Positions 25,250 through 32,906 of a stretch of DNA of 64,000 nucleotides are shown one piece after another. The stretch lies in assembly GCA_035559535.1 (NCBI GenBank), contig DATMBG010000026.1:1-64000 (forward strand), in the 5' to 3' direction. Positions within the stretch are counted from its first letter, which is position 1, and each line of letters opens with the position of its first letter. The position numbers and the translations under genes are program-made. Source of the DNA: Candidatus Limnocylindrales bacterium (lineage in GTDB: Bacteria > Moduliflexota > Moduliflexia > Moduliflexales > JAUQPW01). Below the pieces are notes generated by a model, which searched no databases, was not told the origin of the DNA, and worked only from the letters and a program-made list of their open reading frames with translations.

Positions 25250-26650
25250 TCAAGAGTTACCTGACCCTCGGATGGAATTTTCTCGTTTCAAATGGAATTT
25301 CTGAATTCGGTACTGTAAGGTTTTGTAGGTAATCCCCAGGAGTTCTGAAGCTCGTTTAATACTCCAGTTAGACTTGATGAGGGCGTTTTCAATAAGATTT
25401 CGTTCCACCTCAGAGAGAGATATGCCCTCATCAGGAATAGTGAGATCAAGCCCAAGGCTCTGAGACTTAGGGGCCAGGAGTTTTTGGGGAAGATCACTGG
25501 CTCGAATAATTCCATCTTCGTTTAGGAGAATCGTCCGTTCTATTACAGACTCTAATTCTCGAACATTTCCCGGCCAGGAGTAATCCAGTAATCGATCCAT
25601 GGCGTCCGGGGTTATTTTCTCAATGACTTTTCCAAACTTTTTTCCGTACTTTTTAATAAAGAAATCGATAAGCAGGGAGATGTCTTCTTTTCTCTCCCGT
25701 AACGAAGGAAGAAAAATAGGAACTACATTGAGCCGATAGTATAGATCCTGGCGGAATCGGCCTTCTTGCATTTCTTCTTCCAGGTTTTTATTGGTTGCTG
25801 CAATCACCCGTACATCTACCGTAATGACCTTATTACCACCAACCCGTTTTATTTCTCCATCCTGAAGCACCCGGAGCAATTTAGCTTGCAGAGAAATATT
25901 CAAATCCCCGATTTCATCCAGAAAAAGGGTTCCCTGGTGGGCTTCTTCAAAGATTCCTTTCTTTTGAGTATAAGCGCCGCTGAAGGATCCCTTTTCATGG
26001 CCAAACATCTCACTTTCCAGGAGGGTATCCGGAATGGCCGCGCAATTAATTGCCAGGAAAGCATGATTTTTTCGTTTACTATAAAAATGAATAGCCCTGG
26101 CCACCAATTCTTTTCCGGTTCCACTCTCCCCGTAAATAAGGACAGTGGAGTCACTGGGGGCGACCTTTTCGATAATTCTAAATACTTCCTGCATCCGAGG
26201 AGAACTTCCAATAAGGTTGTGAAACTGATACCGTTCCTCCAGTTCTTTTCGTAAGAGACGATTCTCCCGCAGCAGGGATCTGTTTTCCAGGGCTCTCTGC
26301 ACGGTTAGAAGAAGTTCTTCTTTACCGAAGGGCTTTGTAAGGTAATGGAAAGCCCCTTTTTTCATGGCTTCTACGGCAGATTCTACGGAGCCATAAGCCG
26401 TTACCACGATCACACTGGTCTCCGGACTTATTTCCTTCACTTTTCCCAACAGTTCGATCCCATCCATCTCGGGCATCTTGAGATCCGTTATAATGAGAGC
26501 TACCGAAGTTTGTTTTAGGAGTTCCAGAGCTTCCCGGCCACTTCCGGCTATAGTAACCGGATAGCCTTCATATTTTAAAATATCTCGGATGATTTCTCGT
26601 TGAAGTTTTTCATCATCTACAACGAGAATACTTTCAGAGTACTCTTTCAT
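25250..26650 (-). CDS. Sigma-54-dependent response regulator, NtrC family (partner of the 26.6-28.1 kb kinase)
   Basis: 466 residues from the ATG at 26650, which overlaps the kinase stop by 17 bases; longer readings run into the kinase gene. Receiver domain with D56 (LIITDLKMPEMDG) and acidic pair D12/D13. AAA+ domain with Walker A GESGTGKE at 174-181. The sigma-54 contact loop reads GSFSGA at 221-226 rather than GAFTGA. The T-to-S change is known in active members; the A-to-S change is unusual. C-terminal Fis-type helix-turn-helix (SNWSIKRASELLGITYKTLQYRIQKF). It is the best candidate to bind the TACCTT-N4-AAGGTA sites at 28369 and 60056. Confidence 0.95.
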   Translation of the reverse strand: MKEYSESILVVDDEKLQREIIRDILKYEGYPVTIAGSGREALELLKQTSVALIITDLKMPEMDGIELLGKVKEISPETSVIVVTAYGSVESAVEAMKKGAFHYLTKPFGKEELLLTVQRALENRSLLRENRLLRKELEERYQFHNLIGSSPRMQEVFRIIEKVAPSDSTVLIYGESGTGKELVARAIHFYSKRKNHAFLAINCAAIPDTLLESEMFGHEKGSFSGAYTQKKGIFEEAHQGTLFLDEIGDLNISLQAKLLRVLQDGEIKRVGGNKVITVDVRVIAATNKNLEEEMQEGRFRQDLYYRLNVVPIFLPSLRERKEDISLLIDFFIKKYGKKFGKVIEKITPDAMDRLLDYSWPGNVRELESVIERTILLNEDGIIRASDLPQKLLAPKSQSLGLDLTIPDEGISLSEVERNLIENALIKSNWSIKRASELLGITYKTLQYRIQKFHLKRENSIRGSGNS

Positions 26651-28112
26651 TCTGGTTCCCTCCGTTCTCCCCAAGGGGAAGGGTAATCCTGAAGGTCGTT
26701 CCCTCTCCAAGCTGGCTTTCCACTGTAATCAAGCCCCCGTGTTCCTCGATAATTTGATGGGCAATGGTCAGGCCCAATCCGGAACCCCCCTCTTTTGTTG
26801 TAAAATAAGGCTCAAAGATTTTTTCCCGATATTCGGGAGGGATGCCCTTTCCCGTATCTGAGAAGAGGATCTGGATGTTTCGCGGGGGGTATTCTGGACT
26901 TTCTCGAACTACCGGTTGAACTTGAAGGGTTAAAGTTCCTCCCCCTGGCATGGCTTGAAAAGCATTGAAAACGAGATTAAGAAAAGCGGTTTTAAGAAGC
27001 TCTTCATCGGCCAGAATTTCTATAGGGGTTGAGGGTATTTCGACCTTGATTTGAATATTTTGCTTCTCTGCTTCTGTTGCAACGAGTTGAGCAATCTGTT
27101 GAAGGAGAAGGGAGATCTGAACAGGCACTTTTTTCGCGTGGGGCGGACGCGCAAATTGTAAAAATTCAACCACCAGACGGTTAAGCCGCAAAATTTCACT
27201 CCGTATGTTATTCAGATAAGTTTCAAATTCTTGCCTTTCTTTCTCCTGGGAATTGGCCCGAGGCGCAAACCGATCTCGAACGTGATCGATGGTAAGGGCT
27301 ATGGAGTTCAGGGGATTCCGAATCTCATGGGCCAGCCTGGCTCCCAGTTCTCCAATCATAGCCAGACGCTCCGAACGCTTAATTCGCTCTTCCCAGGCTT
27401 TTTGTTGCTGTAAGCGAACGGCCATGTTATTAAATCTTTCGATTAATCGACCCAATTCGTCCTGGGTATTGGCCTTGAGTTGGACATCAAAATTCCCCTG
27501 GGCAATCTGCTCAGAAGCTTTAATGAGTTGATCAATGGGATAGATGAATCGATTGACCAGATAGATAATAATCCCGATCCCTACAATAAACGTGGTTAAG
27601 GTGAGTAAAAAATTGAGGAAGCGGGCTCGGGCTATGAGATACTTAAAATCATCTAAAAGCATGATAGCATGGGCATAGTTGGTTCCCTCTTCATTCTCTC
27701 CTATGGGGATGATAATATCGTAGCGCTTGAGCCTTTTTTCTAATTCCTTTTTCGTCTCCTCCTGTGCAGACTCTCCGACTAATCGCCGCCTCCGAAGTTC
27801 TTCAAGACTGATTCCATCATCTTTGGGATTGGAACTGAGGATCACATGGTTTTCGTCATTTAAAATGGAAATTTGATAGAGTTTATTTTTCTCGGCCAGT
27901 TGCTGTAGTATCTTTCGTTTATCCTCCGTGCTGATTCCTTCTGCAAAAATTTGATCCACATCCACCTGACCGATTTTTTCCAATGCCTTTACATGATCTT
28001 CAACCTGGGTCAAAAGCGTCCTTTCATGCCGCTGCATAGACCAGTAGGTGACCACAAGGAGTCCACCCAATAAGGTAACCATTACAAGAATAAGCTTTTG
28101 CTTGAGCGTCAT
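26634..28112 (-). CDS. Membrane sensor histidine kinase
   Basis: 492 residues. Membrane spans at about 8-24 and 166-186 flank a periplasmic sensor region of about 140 residues (rich in charged helices, KLYQISILNDENHVILSSNPKDDG, a PAS/Cache-like strand pattern). A HAMP domain follows (190-240), then the HisKA domain with H262 in ARLAHEIRNPLNS. The ATP-binding domain has an N-box (NLVFNAFQAMPGGG), G1 (DTGKGIPPEY) and G2 (GGSGLGLTIA). It phosphorylates the regulator encoded next in the operon, with overlapping genes. A GG-N10-GC promoter lies 74-88 bases upstream of its start. Confidence 0.95.
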   Translation of the reverse strand: MTLKQKLILVMVTLLGGLLVVTYWSMQRHERTLLTQVEDHVKALEKIGQVDVDQIFAEGISTEDKRKILQQLAEKNKLYQISILNDENHVILSSNPKDDGISLEELRRRRLVGESAQEETKKELEKRLKRYDIIIPIGENEEGTNYAHAIMLLDDFKYLIARARFLNFLLTLTTFIVGIGIIIYLVNRFIYPIDQLIKASEQIAQGNFDVQLKANTQDELGRLIERFNNMAVRLQQQKAWEERIKRSERLAMIGELGARLAHEIRNPLNSIALTIDHVRDRFAPRANSQEKERQEFETYLNNIRSEILRLNRLVVEFLQFARPPHAKKVPVQISLLLQQIAQLVATEAEKQNIQIKVEIPSTPIEILADEELLKTAFLNLVFNAFQAMPGGGTLTLQVQPVVRESPEYPPRNIQILFSDTGKGIPPEYREKIFEPYFTTKEGGSGLGLTIAHQIIEEHGGLITVESQLGEGTTFRITLPLGENGGNQNERVL

Positions 28113-28185
28113 GTCTTTAGGTTACATCCCCTTTAGGGTAAAATTAAGAATAAAAAGTGAGTCTTTATACAAAATTATCAAAAGC

Positions 28186-28200
28186 GCAAAAAATATACCA
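28186..28200 (-). promoter_or_regulatory. Sigma-54 (-24/-12) promoter of the kinase/regulator operon
   Basis: On the minus strand: TGGTATATTTTTTGC, giving GG and GC exactly ten bases apart. It points toward the kinase gene, with a predicted start near 28173 and a 60-base leader. Its wording matches the other two candidate sites (TGGTATAG...TTGC). It implies positive autoregulation by the regulator of the same operon. Confidence 0.7.
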
Positions 28201-28269
28201 GCTCCCATCAGCTCGTAAAATCCATCGGTCATGGAAGGATTCGCACCCATTTCCTCTCGAACAGGTCCG

Positions 28270-28285
28270 TACCTTATTTGAGGCA
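28270..28285. promoter_or_regulatory. Degenerate activator site
   Basis: TACCTTATTTGAGGCA keeps the left half-site of the TACCTT-N4-AAGGTA motif and part of the right half. It lies about 78 bases upstream of the kinase promoter, a suitable place for an enhancer-binding protein. Confidence 0.4.
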
Positions 28286-28368
28286 TAATTAGTCTGAATC
28301 CCCACGGTTTTATATTCTATCTTTATAAAATATTACTATTTAGTTCAGGTGATCAGAAAAAAGGTTTT

Positions 28369-28384
28369 TACCTTTTTTAAGGTA
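28369..28384. promoter_or_regulatory. Putative upstream activator site (UAS)
   Basis: TACCTTTTTTAAGGTA is an inverted repeat with 6-base arms. The identical 16 bases, with matching flanks (AAAAAAG before, T after), occur on the minus strand at 60056-60071. It lies about 107 bp upstream of the -24 element at 28484 and about 177 bp upstream of the divergent kinase promoter, so it may serve both. The likely binder is the NtrC-type regulator of the adjacent operon. Confidence 0.65.
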
Positions 28385-28482
28385 TTTTAAGAAAAGGTTT
28401 AATGAGTTTGGTCTGAATCCCTCATCACTTAAAAAGCCCTTTAGAGTATAGTTTCCATGGATTTTTTCTTCGTCTAAAAACC

Positions 28483-28498
28483 TGGTATAGAACTTGCG
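28483..28498 (+). promoter_or_regulatory. Sigma-54 (-24/-12) promoter of the peptidoglycan-binding protein gene
   Basis: TGGTATAGAACTTGCG has GG and GC separated by exactly ten bases and a good TTGC element. The predicted start is near 28509, giving a leader of about 165 bases before the ATG at 28675. The upstream activator motif lies at 28369-28384. Confidence 0.75.
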
Positions 28499-28616
28499 AG
28501 CGGAAAAAGCGGAAGCATTTCCGTTATCGGATCTGAAGCAAACCCTTTCTTATTTTTAAAGATAAGAAGATAAGGGATGGCCTACCAGGTTTTTATACGA
28601 AGGAAAAGGACAAAAG

Positions 28617-28652
28617 ATGAGGGATAAATAAAAATTTTTATTTATCGCTTAT
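28617..28652 (+). promoter_or_regulatory. AT-rich hairpin in the 5' leader, with a mini-ORF after it
   Basis: A 24-base perfect palindrome at 28623-28646 extends with mismatches to 28617-28652. It lies just before the Shine-Dalgarno GGAGG (28659-28663). A start at 28667 would give a two-codon ORF (ATG AAG TAA) whose stop overlaps the gene's ATG (TAATG). The hairpin could control translation, for example by temperature. Confidence 0.45.
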
Positions 28653-28674
28653 CTGTCCGGAGGTAAATGAAGTA

Positions 28675-29067
28675 ATGAAAAAGATCTGGGTATTACTTTT
28701 AGCAGGTGCGTTGGTTTTAAATTTTAGTGGAACCACTCTGGCGGCTAAACACCCTACACGGCATCATACCAAAGCGAAACACTCTACGAAACATGCTCAC
28801 AAGCATAAATTGAGTAAATCCTCTGCTCAGACGATGAGAATTCAACGTGATTTAAAGTTAGCCGGGTATAACCCTGGTCCGATCGATGGGAAAATGGGCC
28901 CTAAAACCAGAGCAGCTATAAAAGCCTTTCAGAAGGATAATCATCTGAAAGTGGATGGAGTTGTAGGACCCAAGACCTGGGCCAAGTTATCCACACATTC
29001 CAAATCCGGCCGTTATACTAAGAAGACTCATCACAGCCGTGCCTTCCATGCAAAAAAATCTGTATAG
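28675..29067 (+). CDS. Secreted peptidoglycan-binding (PG_binding_1) protein, His/Lys-rich
   Basis: 130 residues. Signal peptide 1-23 (KKIWVLLLAGALVLNFSGTTLAA). A strikingly basic, histidine-rich segment follows (HPTRHHTKAKHSTKHAHKHK, 25-44), then one peptidoglycan-binding domain at about 52-108 (RIQRDLKLAGYNPGPIDGKMGPKTRAAIKAFQ...VDGVVGPKTWAKL), and another basic tail. It should reside in the periplasm bound to the cell wall. The basic and histidine-rich arms could bind metal ions or acidic polymers. It stands alone behind a sigma-54 promoter, so its expression appears to be switched on by an enhancer-binding protein, most simply the adjacent kinase/regulator pair. Confidence 0.9.
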   Translation: MKKIWVLLLAGALVLNFSGTTLAAKHPTRHHTKAKHSTKHAHKHKLSKSSAQTMRIQRDLKLAGYNPGPIDGKMGPKTRAAIKAFQKDNHLKVDGVVGPKTWAKLSTHSKSGRYTKKTHHSRAFHAKKSV

Positions 29068-29085
29068 CTAATCCCCCAGAGTTTT

Positions 29086-29184
29086 GGGACTTGGGGACGC
29101 GGAGTTTTGAGATACGGAGACAGAGAGACGCGGGGACGCGGAGACATTGGGATGCAGAGGCATTTCTCCGCATCCCCAAGTCCC
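29086..29184. repeat. Inverted repeat with tandem GGGGACGCGGAG units
   Basis: GGGACTTGGGGACGCGGAG (29086-29104) pairs with CTCCGCATCCCCAAGTCCC (29166-29184) with one mismatch. Between them are short tandem GGAGAC / GGGGACGCGGAG units. It lies between convergent genes and may terminate both. Confidence 0.6.
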
Positions 29185-29229
29185 CAAGTCCCAAAGGGGG
29201 TCCTTCCTGGAAGAAGGTTTAAAATTTAT

Positions 29230-30420
29230 TTATGAATGGGTTTTATTGAAGGTGGAATTCGAGCTCAGTTGAAGTCCACCCCGAAGAGTGGACAAGACTT
29301 GAGATCTTTTACGCAGGATCAGAATCACCGAAAGGATCATATAAGCGTAAGATACTTCGATACGAATATCCGGGATGAAAAGTTGCACGGCAAACAGGCT
29401 GAAGAGGCCTAAAGATTCCCAAAGGGAGAGGCTAAGATTGGCCAGAACGGCCAGTGCAAAGAGGGATTGGGCGCTGGTGAGAAGGAGTTCATGTTGTTGG
29501 CGAAGATCCAGGGTTAAGGCTCCGATTCCACCCAGGTTGATGCTGTAAACGAGGGGAATGGTGCCGATGAGGAGGGTCCACTGATTAACTTTAGCAGAAA
29601 GGAGAGCTCCCAATCCTGCTGCGGCATCCCCCCGTAAGGTCCACAGAATAGCCACAATGAATTCTGGGGCTTCAGAGGCCAGGGGAGCAAGCCATTGAAC
29701 GAGTAGGAACTCATCGATGCCCAGGAAGGTTCCAGAAGCAACCAGGGATTCGGCAAAGGGTTCCGCAACCAGGAAAATAACCACCGCAGAGAAAAGGAAA
29801 AGGAGAAAGGTAGCGAATCGCCGGTAAAGGGTAGAGAGATTTCCGATCAGGCGGGCAGGTCCCACCAACTCGGGTTCATGAACCTCGGCATGGATTGTAC
29901 GCCAGACATAAAATCCAAAAATAGCCAGAAGTATGAGGGTATCTAACAGGGATAGGGTATCTTTAAACGGAAGTAGAAAGGAATAAAGGGTGGCAAAACC
30001 CAGAAAGCTAATTTCTATGCGGTGTTCAGGTTCTAATAAGACTTCTCGTCGATGAAATCTCAGTGCGAAAACCCAGACAATAAGGGCCCAACCAAACCCA
30101 ACCAACAGGCGGTTAGATCCGGTCATATTTGCTGTTGCGTAAGCTGTATATTCAGGTCGCTCGGCAGCAGTCCAGGCAAAATAAAGATCAACGGCGTACT
30201 CCGGGAGCACGGCAATAAGGGCAAGTACGGCTACAGCCAGAGCCCGAGGAATATCCATCTGAGCTACTTCAGCCGCCCAGGAAAGAAGAAAGGCAGCCCC
30301 CAGAACACCCAGTCCAAAAATCAAAGCTGAAAGAGGCGGATACATATGTAGGTCGGCCAACTTAAGGTAAAGGGCAGGTCCGGTTATTATAATTGCGCCC
30401 CACAGTAAAATTTGCTGCAT
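29230..30420 (-). CDS. Sodium/calcium exchanger-family (CaCA) membrane protein
   Basis: 396 residues, about eleven hydrophobic spans in two inverted halves. The two alpha repeats that form the ion site are visible: ALIAVLPEYAVDLYFAW with TANMTGSNRLLVGFGWALI (about 67-120), and LAPLASEAPEFIVAILWTLRGDAAAGLGALLSAKVNQWTLLIGTIPLV (about 250-297). The acidic residues E in LPEYAVD and SEAPEF correspond to the conserved ion ligands. It probably exports calcium or another divalent cation in exchange for sodium or protons. Monocistronic. Its C-terminal tail is short and basic. Confidence 0.9.
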   Translation of the reverse strand: MQQILLWGAIIITGPALYLKLADLHMYPPLSALIFGLGVLGAAFLLSWAAEVAQMDIPRALAVAVLALIAVLPEYAVDLYFAWTAAERPEYTAYATANMTGSNRLLVGFGWALIVWVFALRFHRREVLLEPEHRIEISFLGFATLYSFLLPFKDTLSLLDTLILLAIFGFYVWRTIHAEVHEPELVGPARLIGNLSTLYRRFATFLLFLFSAVVIFLVAEPFAESLVASGTFLGIDEFLLVQWLAPLASEAPEFIVAILWTLRGDAAAGLGALLSAKVNQWTLLIGTIPLVYSINLGGIGALTLDLRQQHELLLTSAQSLFALAVLANLSLSLWESLGLFSLFAVQLFIPDIRIEVSYAYMILSVILILRKRSQVLSTLRGGLQLSSNSTFNKTHS

Positions 30421-30689
30421 GGTTGTGCTCCTTATTCGATGAGGATGGCGTTAATGAGAAATTTTCTATCTATACCAATATTTTAAATTTCATACCCCTT
30501 GAGTTTAGTTGCAAGATCTTCTTGATGAAATTAAAAGCCCGGCTCAGTAAATTATATAAGTTTACGGAGCTTTATCTAAAAAGAACGGATAGTTTCCTAT
30601 ATCATCTAACCAAACTTCCTTAATTTACCTGGATGAGTTCTTGCTCTTGGTAAAGTTTCAGGATATAAAGATAAGGAGTCTAAGCCTTT
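30421..30689. other. Divergent promoter region
   Basis: Region between the exchanger gene and the barrel gene. GGAG at 30675-30678 is the Shine-Dalgarno for the ATG at 30690. I see no certain promoter or repeat. Confidence 0.4.
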
Positions 30690-31199
30690 ATGAGAAAGCA
30701 ACTACGATTGAAGCCTCTCTTTTTAACCTCAGGACTTTTCATTTTCCTCATGGTTTATGCCGATAAAGCTTCTGCTCAACCTTCTGCAGGGTCTTATGAA
30801 CTTCGTTTTAACCTTTCGGCTCGTAGTGGATTGGGAAACAATCCATCTTCCGTTAGAGCTTCTGGCCATGCCGGGTATTTTTTGACCGAGAGTAGTGAGA
30901 TCGGTTTTTCAGCCTCGGTTGCAAATAGAGAAGAGGCGAATATTAGAGGCTCCGCTCTGGGATTTTATAGCTATCATTTTCGTCATCTTTTCGAGGATCC
31001 TCGCCTTCTTCCTTTTGTGAGTGTAGGAATAGGTGCCGGTTTTGACAGTCAAACGGTCTTCGCCGAAAATAACGAAATAGGTATTAAATATTTCTTTGGC
31101 AAACACATCGGTTTGACCACCAGTTTAACTTACCAGGTTCGAAGTAAAATAGATAATGATCTTCTCTTTGAATTTGGACTGTTAGCTGTAACCAAATAA
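30690..31199 (+). CDS. Small outer-membrane beta-barrel protein
   Basis: 169 residues. Signal peptide about 1-29 (FIFLMVYADKASAQ). The mature part consists of alternating amphipathic strands separated by turns (YELRFNLSARSGLG, GHAGYFLTESSEIGFSASV, LPFVSVGIGAGFDS, IGIKYFFGKHIGLTTSLTYQVRS, LLFEFGLLAVTK), consistent with an eight-stranded OmpA/OmpW-like barrel. The C terminus does not end in the usual aromatic residue. No particular function is implied. It is flanked by an exchanger gene and a convergent phytase-esterase-like gene, with no operon partner. Confidence 0.78.
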   Translation: MRKQLRLKPLFLTSGLFIFLMVYADKASAQPSAGSYELRFNLSARSGLGNNPSSVRASGHAGYFLTESSEIGFSASVANREEANIRGSALGFYSYHFRHLFEDPRLLPFVSVGIGAGFDSQTVFAENNEIGIKYFFGKHIGLTTSLTYQVRSKIDNDLLFEFGLLAVTK

Positions 31200-31378
31200 A
31201 AGAAGAATCCCGCTATGTGAAATTATAAATTCCCTAGGTGGAATCTAGCGTTTGTTGTTAGGAAGGCCGAAAAGAAAATAGAGTGATTTAAGTAGGTCCG
31301 GCAAAGGAAATAATTGGAGGGTCCTTCAGGAAGGCAAAGGGTTATAAAATATTTTCCCTAAGAGGGGGATGAAATCTT

Positions 31379-32296
31379 TTACCAGGTCTTTACAATGGGA
31401 CGCTCCATAATTAATAACAAGGGTCTGCGATCGTTCGGGTCACAGGCTCTTGCCTCATTGTTATTATCCAGGATAATAAAAACGTGATCTTTGTCCATGG
31501 TCAGACCTTCCGCCTTACCAAAGGTCATATCCAGATATTGGAGTTCCTCGCGGGTCTCAATAGCTTTATAGGACCAACAATCTCTTTCTTCAAATTTTTG
31601 ACCGGTATCTACGAGTTTACATATTGCGTAAGCACTCCTTTCCAGGGCGTAAAGACCCTGATCTTCCACGAACAAATCGGAAAAATCTGGATTTAGACCT
31701 TTGGGTAACGTCAGTTGGGTGGTATCGTTTTTAAAAACTCGTACTTCAAAAGGTACTTTGCCGATGTCTACTTCCATAATTCCCCTGGGTTGTCTTTCCG
31801 CGGCTAAAACAAATTTATGAGGTCCCCTCAAGGCGATACCTTCCAGATAAGCATTTGGAACCTGGAAAAGGCCTTTTTCCTTTCCATAAGATCGTAAGCT
31901 TGGCGTTATCCAGGAAACTTCTTCCCCCTTCGCACTGACCCGAAGAATTCTAAAGGCCGTTTCACTGATAAGATAAAAATTACCCATCTCATCACAGGTA
32001 ATTCCCTCAAAGTCCAATTTGCTTTCTGTAACGGGTTCTGAAAGCTTAAATTGGAGGTAAGGCACTAAAACGGCTTTGTCATCCCTTAATTTAACCTCAA
32101 AGATCGTGTTATCATGCTTGTCGGAGACCGTGACCAGCATGTTATGGCAGATTGCCAGTCCGGAAGGCTGAATATTTTCAGGACCTTCTACAGGTAGAGC
32201 TTTTTCAAGCTTTAAAGGTATCGGTTCTTCATCGGCAATAACCGGAGAATTCACAAAAACAAATCCGATAATTAAGACGCGTATCAGATTCCTCAT
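31379..32296 (-). CDS. Secreted esterase-like/phytase-like family protein (PF13449-type)
   Basis: 305 residues. Signal peptide 1-21 (LIRVLIIGFVFVNSPVIA). The body is a six-bladed propeller-like repeat with the family's recurring E-G-I/L motif: SKLDFEGITCDEMGNFYLISE (about 92-112), AYLEGIALRGPHKFVLAAERQP (148-169), and FGKAEGLTMDKDHVFIILDNNNEA (260-283). Family members are annotated 'esterase-like activity of phytase'; the reaction of this one is unknown. The repeated acidic residue could be a metal ligand. It is monocistronic and periplasmic. Confidence 0.82.
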   Translation of the reverse strand: MRNLIRVLIIGFVFVNSPVIADEEPIPLKLEKALPVEGPENIQPSGLAICHNMLVTVSDKHDNTIFEVKLRDDKAVLVPYLQFKLSEPVTESKLDFEGITCDEMGNFYLISETAFRILRVSAKGEEVSWITPSLRSYGKEKGLFQVPNAYLEGIALRGPHKFVLAAERQPRGIMEVDIGKVPFEVRVFKNDTTQLTLPKGLNPDFSDLFVEDQGLYALERSAYAICKLVDTGQKFEERDCWSYKAIETREELQYLDMTFGKAEGLTMDKDHVFIILDNNNEARACDPNDRRPLLLIMERPIVKTW

Positions 32297-32369
32297 ATCC
32301 TTTTTAAGATGCTTTATATCTCTATCAGGTTTTAATTCCAGCCTTGCTTATCATCACACTGGGAGTAAG

Positions 32370-32463
32370 AAGTTACAAATGTAATGCCAACTTAACCGAA
32401 GGGATGAGGTTTTTTACCCAACTGAAAATTCTAACCTGATTTCTGGCATTGGATTTGTAACTT
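32370..32463. repeat. Hairpin element with 20-bp inverted arms
   Basis: AAGTTACAAATGTAATGCCA (32370-32389) and TGGCATTGGATTTGTAACTT (32444-32463) pair with two mismatches around 54 bases. The right arm resembles TGGCATCAGATTTGTA (46979) and TGGTATCAGGTTTGTA (37347), so a shared motif may be involved. It is probably a MITE-like or regulatory element. Confidence 0.6.
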
Positions 32464-32679
32464 ATCTTAAACCTGGTGAAGAGGGAACGTAAATCCGGTG
32501 AGTTCACCTGTCGCAAAAATATGACAGATTACAGGGGAGAGTATTCCCGTTTCCAGGATCTTATATTAATTCCCTCTGAAGAGGTTGTCGAATGTAGAGA
32601 AGCTATTCCCTGTGCATCCAGCTAAGGAAGGGGAAAAGCCTTATTTTCGGCCTGAAAATCCCCCTGAAGGGGGGAATAG

Positions 32680-32765
32680 CTTTCAAGGGTAGGTTTTTTC
32701 TAACCTAACCCCTTCCCGCGTCGGGAAGAGGGAACTCGGGAATGGCCTAGGTCCTCACTCTCCTC
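32680..32765. repeat. Dispersed intergenic repeat, copy 2
   Basis: About 85 bases beginning GCTTTCAAGGGTAGGTTTTT and running through CTAACCTAACCCCTTCCC and GTCGGGAAGAGGGAAC match 46545-46633 and, with an insert, 78-180. It holds a small hairpin (CTTCCCGCGTCGGGAAG). The 32297-32906 intergenic stretch otherwise contains only the hairpin element at 32370-32463 and no gene. Confidence 0.6.
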
Positions 32766-32906
32766 GCTGGGGCTAACTTTCTTATCCTGGTGCATATACC
32801 CTTGAGGGAAGTGTCTAGACCCCGGATCTAATCCTTAACTTAAGGCCCAGGGAATTGCCTCTATCCTTTATACCACTTTTAATACCGATTTGGTACGAAA
32901 AAATAT

